Shown here piece after piece: positions 56,663-64,000 of a stretch of DNA of 64,000 nucleotides (positions are counted from its first letter, which is position 1; each line of letters begins with the position of its first letter). A program made the position numbers and the translations under genes. The stretch lies in assembly GCA_037501455.1 (NCBI GenBank), contig CM074858.1:81256501-81320500 (forward strand). The letters run 5' to 3'. Source of the DNA: Lantana camara. Taxonomy: Eukaryota; Streptophyta; Magnoliopsida; Lamiales; Verbenaceae. The notes under the pieces are model-generated. The model was given only the letters and a program-made list of their open reading frames with translations, was not told where the DNA came from and ran no database searches.

Positions 56663-59600
56663 TGTAACACCCGAGCGTAAGGTGCCACATCCCCCGCACC
56701 GAGACCCGACCCGCATGTGAAATGGATAATCCACATCCGAGCTAAGTCACGGCGTACGGGGACACACACACACACACATCCATGCTAGGCGGGACTAACC
56801 CTTAAACCATAAATCAGAGCAAAACATTAATAAAGCGGAAGCAATAACAATCATATATACCATGAGCATTAAAGCTCCAAAATAGATTTCATATACAAAG
56901 TCTAACCAAGCGTTCAAGTTCTATCACATAACTCTCCAAAATCATAATCATATAGAAAATGATATCATGAGTGCGAGTGTAATAGAATGAGAATGCTAAA
57001 CACTAATGCAAGACCTAGACGACTTGTATTCCCGCCTAGCACTCCTTAACCTGCACAAAAACCACTGAAAACAAACCGGGTTCAGTCCAAAAGGGACTGG
57101 TGGGTATAAAACAGGCATAGTATATAAATATCGCAGAATTTAACATATACATGCAAGCTGTAAACCCGTAAGAAGTTTTAGAAGATTTCCCAAGTGGGTA
57201 AGATAAAGAAAGACATCTACGGATTTACAACGGTCATATTCATTCATAATTAGTCATAGGGTTATAAGCTCGTCGAGTGAGCGTGCATAATCTCCAACCT
57301 TCTCCTCGTGTAATCATATCATAATTATTGGTTTTCATACATATCTTTTGTGCACATACATAAATGATCATAATCATACATATACACCTTCTTCCTCCGG
57401 GTGGTGGAAGGGTTAGCTAGACCCGACCACCTCATACATAATGGCTAGTGAGGTACATGAATCCTCAAAAGCCCGAGTAGCATTTCCTCGTCAAAACTCC
57501 TAACGAGGTCCATTTCATCGTAAGTTTGGTTGGAACTAGCGTATGGGATCACCGTCGGCCCTTTCCTCCCCGGATCGCCACATACACTGAGTCCCGGGGC
57601 CCGTGAACATATCATACTTGCAATCTCGCCAAAACATAAGGTAGGATTCAACATAAAAGAAGGCTTACATTTGAAATCATTTACTCCTGAAACGACTCGA
57701 TATACATATAATATACTTTTGGCTTAAAGCTTTGCACATTGAGGGTATATAAGGTTGCTTTAGCTATTAGAAGAAAAACCCACCTCGAACCGACAAAAGA
57801 AGTCACAAAAGCCTCACTGGTCGGCCTCGTCTCCAGCGGGATCAAAATCTGTGCAAGAAGGGTGAAGTGAGACTCAAAATGACCAATTAAGACGCTCGGC
57901 AATGAAATGATTATGATATGAAGGCATAAAAGAGTATATAATGTAATGAACACGTTCATGTGCACTATTAACACGTTAAAGAGATATAGACGATCATTAT
58001 ATTTATTCCAAGAAGTATTTGAATCCAATCAAGTTCATATCTTACATATATCATATCATAACAATTCAAGGAATTCAAATAAAGATCATAACACATAGTA
58101 TAACATGTGTATTTATCATGCAAGTCATAAACAAGCAATGCACCTCACTTAGGGTTCAATTTCAAGAGTAAATCCCATGCATGTACACATTATGACCAAG
58201 GAAGACATATAAAGGCATATCTCGGAAAGTATTCAACGAAAACTCATAGGATTTCACAACACACAATATAGCACATTATATGACAGGTTAATGAAGTGAA
58301 TGAACTAGAAATAATCCAATGAAGCCATGCAATTCACGTACAAAATACGAATTTCCATGTAAATTGAACAGGGTCGCGGCCGCGACCCATTTTCTTCATA
58401 AAATGGTAGCGGTCGTTACCCCTTTATAAATTGCCCGAATTTTTTGATGAATTTTCATGAATTTCATAATACGTGAGCCAACATGAACAGTGGTCACGGG
58501 CGTGACCTAGAATGCAAGTAAATCAGGTCGCGGGTGCAACCTGAGAGACACAACCACAAATCGTGAAAGAGGTCGCGGCCGCTACCATTTTCCTTCATGG
58601 TTCGATCGCGGCCGCGACCGACCAGTTACAGCAGCAGAAATGCGAAGAAAAACAGAGAAAAGCCATGCCAACACTTCTCCAACAAGATCAGGTATGTTAT
58701 GAACATATAAATGCAAGAAAACAACTCCAATCCAATACACAAACATGCGCCCAAAGCCTAGAAACGTGACATGGAGGCAAAGGTGATCCATTCATGCTAT
58801 ATCTTCAAAGTTTCAATAATGAACGCTCATAAATGCCCCAACTACCAGCTAATTCATCATCATAAATGCAAAGAAGAGATCAAAGCAATCATAACCAAGC
58901 TTGGAATCAATCAAATACCTCAAGAAATGAAGGAGATCAACCTAAGAGTTCAGAACCTAAATATTTCATCAAGGCAACCATATTTCCATGAAACCATGCT
59001 CAACATTAGGGATGAATTGATCAAAATGACTCATATTGAATGCATAAAACAACCTTAAGCTTACCTTGTGGATTGATGGAGGTTTGGAGGAGATTTGAGC
59101 TTGAATCTCCAAGGATGGCTTGAGTTACGGGATTTCCTGGAATGCAGAGGAGAAATGGCTAAATTTCTCTAAGTAAGAGGCTTTGGTTCGGTTAAGGGAG
59201 GGTATGGCTGATTAGGTGGTTGAGTTAGGGTTTCATAGGCTTAAACCATAGTTAATTTGGTCAAGAGGTGAAGGAGTTATGGCTTATTTAGTAAAAGGTG
59301 GCAGTTTTGTCTTCCGTCGCGTGTTTCGGTTGGATTTCGGAGGTTCAAATAAATTTGGAAAAATATAAGCTAAGTTCATCAAACTCAAATTTTCAATACG
59401 AGTTCAACGAAGTTGACGAAACTCGAATCCGAGTTTCCTAGCTCAAAATATTACGTAAGGAACCAATGGTGCGCTAATTGCTCGTTAGCCCCCTTTTTGG
59501 ATTCCACAATCAAAATAAATTCCAAAACTCAACCAAACCAATCCGAAAACATAAAACGAGCATATAACCATATTCATAACACATATAAGTCCAACATATT

Positions 59601-59840
59601 AAATTTGCACGAAATTTCGAATTCATATCACGTAGAAACGGTAAGCAAACAAATTATTCAAGCGCAAATAGTTCGAAATTCATATAAATTCAAATTCAAA
59701 TATTTCAAATAATTAAATAATTCACCAATTAATATAATATGAAATAAAGAAATGAAATAACATAATTAAAATAATTTAAATGCGCACGTAATTATCACAT
59801 AATTCATACCTGAACAATTTTGAAAAGTCGGGGCGTTACA
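56663..59840 (-). mobile_element. L9: solo gypsy LTR on the minus strand
   Basis: 3,178 bp. On its own strand it runs from TGTAACGCCCCGAC (59840) to the complement of TGTAACACCCGAGCG (56663). It is flanked by TCAAT (56658-56662) and ACAAT (59841-59845), a TSD with one change; the uninterrupted RE-3 3' LTR has TCAAT there (around 49496). There is no internal domain, so it is a solo LTR. It resembles L5 at its 3' end and L10 at its 5' part. It holds a palindrome cluster with arms unlike those of the other LTRs. Confidence 0.92.
58371..58619 (-). repeat. Palindrome cluster in L9, GGTCGCGGCCGCGACC type
   Basis: Six 16-bp sites: 58371 (extended to GGGTCGCGGCCGCGACCC), 58405 (GGTAGCGGTCGTTACC), 58492 (GGTCACGGGCGTGACC), 58526 (GGTCGCGGGTGCAACC), 58571 (GGTCGCGGCCGCTACC) and 58604 (GATCGCGGCCGCGACC). 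The CGNNCG core stays at positions 6-11 in five of the six. In the site at 58492 the arm change C-G to A-T is compensated on both sides. Confidence 0.9.
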
Positions 59841-59845
59841 ACAAT

Positions 59846-61684
59846 AATCTTTCATGAAGCGTTTCAAGCCACCCAAGAACGCCCTTCTCGCGGCTTGATC
59901 CCCTCTCCTTGGTAAAGCTCGAATCTTCAAAACTTCTAACTTGAAGCTCTCTAGAGATAGTCCACCAACTTGACTACAATCTAACAAGTAAGGATGCTAG
60001 TTCTCTAGTTAGTGTTTAGGCTTAACCTAGGGTTTAATTTATCTGGGAGAAAGGATGGTGTTTAACACAGCAACCAAAAGAATTCAATCAATCATCAAGG
60101 GGAACTCGAGCTCCCTAATATATAGCCAAGAGGAGGGGCGGCCGATCCTAGTCCTTATGTACTAAGGATTTGGTCCCTCTCTCTCTTATTACTTGATCAC
60201 CAAGTAATTCCAACTTTGACTTTGAATTCTTATTCAAATCAACTTTTAAGAGAGCTAAAATATCCAAACCCTTTTGGATATTATTATTATACTTTATTTA
60301 TTAAATAAATAAATAACTTATTTTATCTAATTAATTAATTTGTAATTAATTAACTAGATTATTTTTCTCCAAAATAAGACTTTCTTTTTAATTCAAAATT
60401 AAACCAAAGCCTATTAAATAATTAACACATTTAATTATTTATTATATATATATACAATATATATATATACACGTGTGAGACAAGTGTCCGAAGGACACGT
60501 GCTCCTCACGTGACCCACACGTGTGGTTTCACACGTGTGGAACCCTCTAGGTATGATCAAATCGTTTAATCATTTTAAAGCCTCAACTTATGTAACCAAG
60601 TTGTTGTGTGTTACCCTCTAAGCTCTCAATTCAATTAGCAGTGACCCTAATTAATTAATTTACTAATTAATTAATTAGTCCACATATTAAATGACCATAG
60701 TCTAGCAACAGGTGTTTAACCCCTAGCTGAATTGGAATGTCTCGATTCGGCAGAACCTTTAAGTCATTGATTCATGTGAGATACAATCCTCCTACTTACT
60801 ATCTCTCAACCATGATCTAGGGTGAGGGAATAAACATAACCCTAATAATCTGGTCTTAAAGCTAAGTGCATTTCATATCCATTTGATCTCAATCCAAGAA
60901 ACCCTTTTCTTGATGTCTTGATCTACTGCCTTGGCCAAGGACTCTATATGGCATATGAATGACTTACACAATAAGAGATCACCTTGCAAACGCAAGTGTA
61001 AGTCCTTTGTTGATTCTCATTCACTTTCATGAGTCACTTGTGCAGCCCCAGCACAAGCCTTGAATCAGTTGTCTAAGGCGACACCCTTTAAAGCTTATAC
61101 CTAAGACTACAGAGTTAACTCATAAAGTAACATGGAACCTCAAGTCTAAGGATCAATTAATCACATCAATGACTCGTGAGATATTTCCTAATCTGGAAGT
61201 TTCCATTTCCTGAAATAGAAACTTCCTTTCCTATTTAGGAATCTTCTCAGACGGGGTACCTCAGTGAACTTACTTATGGAAGTAAGCACCCTCATGTATC
61301 ACCCACGTATCAACTATACACTTTGCACCTCTATGAAACAAGGTGGTCCTTCTTAAGGGCGTGATCCCACAAGTAAGCCTTAGAGGAGTCAGGTTGACAC
61401 TCCCACTGTCTATAGGACTCATCGGCTTGGAGTATTTTACTAATCATGACTTATGTGATATAGGGCTCGTTTCATGAACCATTTCACCTAAATGGTAGAT
61501 TCCTAAAGTCATTAGGATTAGGGGAGTTCTCATACATGCACAACTAAAGTAAACGCATACCAAACAAGAGCATATAAAGAAGTGTTGCCTCAATTCGTTA
61601 TTTTATTCAAAGATTGTCTGTGATTACAATAAGTAAAAAGTACAAAGGGATATACAATCGGCATTTAGGGCACTATTCCTAACA
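59846..61684 (-). mobile_element. RE-3 5' LTR, second segment
   Basis: Continues the LTR from the L9 insertion to its start (TGTTAGGAATAGTGCCC on the minus strand at 61684). Total LTR about 1.95 kb, matching 49387-51346 with scattered differences. The CACGTG boxes are at 60470, 60496, 60507, 60518 and 60532. Confidence 0.93.
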
Positions 61685-61689
61685 GTAAA
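61685..61689. repeat. Right TSD of RE-3
   Basis: GTAAA, identical to 49382-49386. Confidence 0.95.
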
Positions 61690-61917
61690 TACCAAGGATC
61701 GCTCCATATCTCTTCATAGGCATTACTATCAAGTCTGTAGGAAAAACTCGGTCTTCAAAAGTCACCGAACAGTCCCGGAACACCCTGTCTGCTTCCAAAC
61801 AACCTCCCAATGGAGAACTCACCACATACACATGCGCAGATAAATCAACAAGCAAAGGCAAAGAAGCAACAATATCATGGGAAATAAAAGAATGCGTAGC
61901 CCCGGGATCAAATAATG
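61685..61917 (-). pseudogene. RE-4 fragment: protease
   Basis: Minus strand; reads [20 protein letters not shown], then VYVVSSPLGGCLEADRVF and MPMKRYGAILGI. This is the retropepsin of a Tekay/Del-like gypsy, parallel to RE-5 residues ~414-490. It is cut on its N-terminal side at 61917 by L10 and on its C-terminal side by RE-3. It is the upstream part of the RE-4 piece at 48061-49386. Confidence 0.9.
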
Positions 61918-64000
61918 TGTAACGCCCCAGTTTTTCAGAGGTTTGAGCATGACGTATTTGTTACCAATGTGCACAATTTAATTAATGATATATGCTTCAA
62001 TATTATTTCTTTTATTGATTTTATTAATTGATTGTGAAGTCTTGAGACGTTTGAGCATGTGTGTTTATGTTTGATACCGTTTCTATTTGATTCGAATTCT
62101 GTTTTTCATGGAAACTTAGCATGAGTGAATTATGTGACTTATGATTATGCTTATATGCTCGTTGCATGATTTTATTCTCGTATGTGTGAGTTTTGGATTC
62201 ATTTGTGTGATCGGAACAGAAAAGGGGGCTAAAGAGCATTTAGCGCACCTTGTGTTCCGGGCGGCATATCTTGAGCTCGGGAACTCAAAATCGAGTTCCG
62301 TCACCTCCATTGGATCCGGATCGACGAATCGGAGACAATGGGACAAGACTCATATTTTTCTAAGATTATTTGGTTTGCCAAATTTTAACCGAAACAAGCC
62401 CCTTGCGCCAAAAATGACAAATAATAGCTATTTCACTTTCATGGACCTCTCCTAACGTACCTAGACCCTAACCATTGACCTATACCCACTTGCACACTCT
62501 CTCTCTCCCCCTATATCAGACCCCCACCGAACTAAACCCCCTCTCACTCACCAAACTCAGCCAAAAGAGAAAGAAAGAGGGAGAAAGAAGAGAAAAGGGG
62601 GAAGAAGAAGGAACTATTCAAACCTTGGGGTATTTGAGCTCAAACCTCCACCATTTCTACTCCAAATTGGAAGGTAAGACCATATTTGTGATGTACATCT
62701 CCTTGTAGTCATTTTGAGGTAAGGTTTGCATGATTTCTCCAAGCTTTTGGTTAGAAATGGCATGTAGGATAAATAGTGAGGGTTTGGGGAAATTGATGTA
62801 TTCTAGCTTGCTTCCTTGAGTAATCTTTTAATATGAAGTATGTATATTGCTCCTAAGATGTCATTTATGATATATATGAACTTTCTTTGAGTGTTAATTG
62901 ACGAATCATGACTTAACCATTTATGAAATTTGGAGGTTTTGCATGAACTTGTTCTTTCTTCTTTCCTAGCATGAGTTGTTGCAACTTTGGACCATTCATT
63001 GGCTTGAAATGCATGAATTCTTGCTACCTTAACTTACCTATGTGTGTTAATTTGATGTGTATATGGTCTAGCATGAGTTTTTCCCTGCTTGTTGTGTGTT
63101 TTTTGCCACTGACCTGAATCCGCGAGGGTGGATTTGAGGCAGAAACTTTGGATCCTCTCCTATTTTCTGACTGAGATTGTTTTATCCCGTTTAGCCTCAT
63201 ACAAACTTGGATTGACCTAATGTTTGAACCCACGGAAACCCCTTGAAGTCTAGAAAATCCTCCAATTGGAATCAACTCGATATCTTTCTTCAATTGTGTG
63301 TTATGATTGTTTGAAAATTGTGTCGCCACTTCGCCGAACTTCTGCATTGGCCCAAACTTCAAACCTACGCCATTTTCACCTCGCTTTGAATCATGATTCT
63401 TGCCACATATCCTTGAAAACATCTATGTGTCTAGTTTCACCTCCAATAAGTAAATCTTAATTCCAATTTCTCAAACTCAAGATATACCCATTTTTCTACA
63501 GCTTGCGCATTTCCGAAAATTGTCAACTTTTCCTAACTTTTGCTAAACTTTGCCAAAACTCGTTCTATCGCCTTTCTTGCACTTCCTCGACCCCTTATGT
63601 GACTTATATACATTATATACATGCCTAATTCATCCTTATGCATTGTTAACATGTATTGTAATATATTATGAATTGAATGATTAAACTATGTATGTGTCTA
63701 AATGCTTTTATTGGTGTGTATGAACATGAATCACATCAACTCCTGACATCTTATTATCTATTGTATATTGAAACATGACATAGCATTTCACGAACACCTC
63801 ATGTTAATACCGTGCGTCCTAATTGGTTTCATATTGAGTCGTTTCTCACGAGTACACATTATGTCTTTCTCTTGTACAGTCCATCTCCAGGGTGGAGATA
63901 TCGTGATCGATAGGCTCACGGCCTAGCTTGTATCCTTGTATCGTCATCTTCCAGGTGAGGGTGTTTTCGTTCTAGTTATGTATAAAACTCTATCACCCTT
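61918..64000 (+). mobile_element. L10: 5' part of a gypsy LTR, runs off the window
   Basis: Starts TGTAACGCCCCAG at 61918 inside the RE-4 protease region. The stretch near 62220-62320 (AAGGGGGCTAAAGAGCATTTAGCGCACC) is shared with L9 in reverse, so the two are related. No palindrome cluster like that of L9 is evident; only AATCC/GGATT flank GCGAGGGT near 63117-63134. No coding region. Whether it is a solo LTR or the start of a full element cannot be seen. Confidence 0.8.

Noticed and set aside
58563..59058. Short frames in solo LTR L9 as possible host genes.
   Set aside because: They lie inside an LTR bounded by a TSD, have no recognisable domain and overlap the palindrome cluster.
62475..62708. 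Lys/Glu-rich 77-codon frame in L10.
   Set aside because: Derived from a purine-rich AGAAAGAGGGAG stretch of the LTR; low complexity and no conservation visible.
1..64000. Host protein genes, tRNAs, rRNAs or a bacterial operon.
   Set aside because: Nothing of the kind was recognised; every recognisable coding stretch belongs to gag or pol of LTR retrotransposons.

Overview
This 64 kb window is plant nuclear DNA, probably from a flowering plant, and almost all of it is nested LTR retrotransposons. The evidence is Ty1/copia and Ty3/gypsy polyprotein remnants, LTRs starting TGT and ending in CA, initiator-Met primer-binding sites (TGGTATCAGAGC type), polypurine tracts and 5-bp target-site duplications (TSDs). 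I see no host protein gene, tRNA, rRNA or CRISPR array. The species cannot be named from this sequence.

Layout. L1 (1-3862) is the end of a gypsy-type LTR that interrupts the 5' LTR of RE-1. RE-1 (3863-11709 plus 21704-21715, + strand) is a copia element whose whole polyprotein lies in one frame with seven nonsense codons. RE-2 (11710-21703, + strand) is inserted near the end of RE-1's 3' LTR. Its two LTRs are nearly identical, but its interior is wrecked, so it is a non-autonomous element that moved recently. From 21716 to 32070 there is a mosaic of truncated LTRs: L2 (+), the copia LTR fragment L3 (-), then gypsy LTRs L4, L5 and L6 (all -). At 32450/32451 two gypsy pol 3' ends are joined back to back. 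L7 (+, 32588-37895) carries solo LTR L8, which has a perfect TSD. RE-4 is an old gypsy element (- strand) now in three pieces (37896-38069, 48061-49386, 61685-61917). It was split by RE-5 (+, 38070-48060), a nearly intact Tekay/Del-like gypsy with one stop codon in pol, and by RE-3 (-, 49387-61684), a copia element related to RE-2 with a perfect GTAAA TSD. RE-3's 5' LTR holds solo LTR L9. L10 (61918-64000) is another gypsy LTR running off the right edge.

The two most unusual signals are structural. (1) The untranslated leaders of RE-2 and RE-3 each carry four stem-loops. Their apical parts are nearly the same (CCGCG-AGT-CGTGG), their outer stems differ, and paired changes keep them base-paired. 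The array spans exactly 337 nt in both elements and is preserved in RE-2 although its genes are ruined, as expected of a cis-acting RNA signal used in trans. (2) The gypsy LTRs carry clusters of 5-8 palindromes of about 16 bp with a shared CGNNCG core. The arms are uniform within a cluster but differ between LTR types: GGGAA/TTCCC, GACA/TGTC, GGTCG/CGACC. In other words, the symmetry and core are kept while the sequence is replaced. Other regulatory-looking parts are a tight CACGTG cluster in the RE-2/RE-3 LTRs, an ACGTGGC-rich block in the RE-1 LTR, and small hairpins with compensatory changes in leaders and LTRs.
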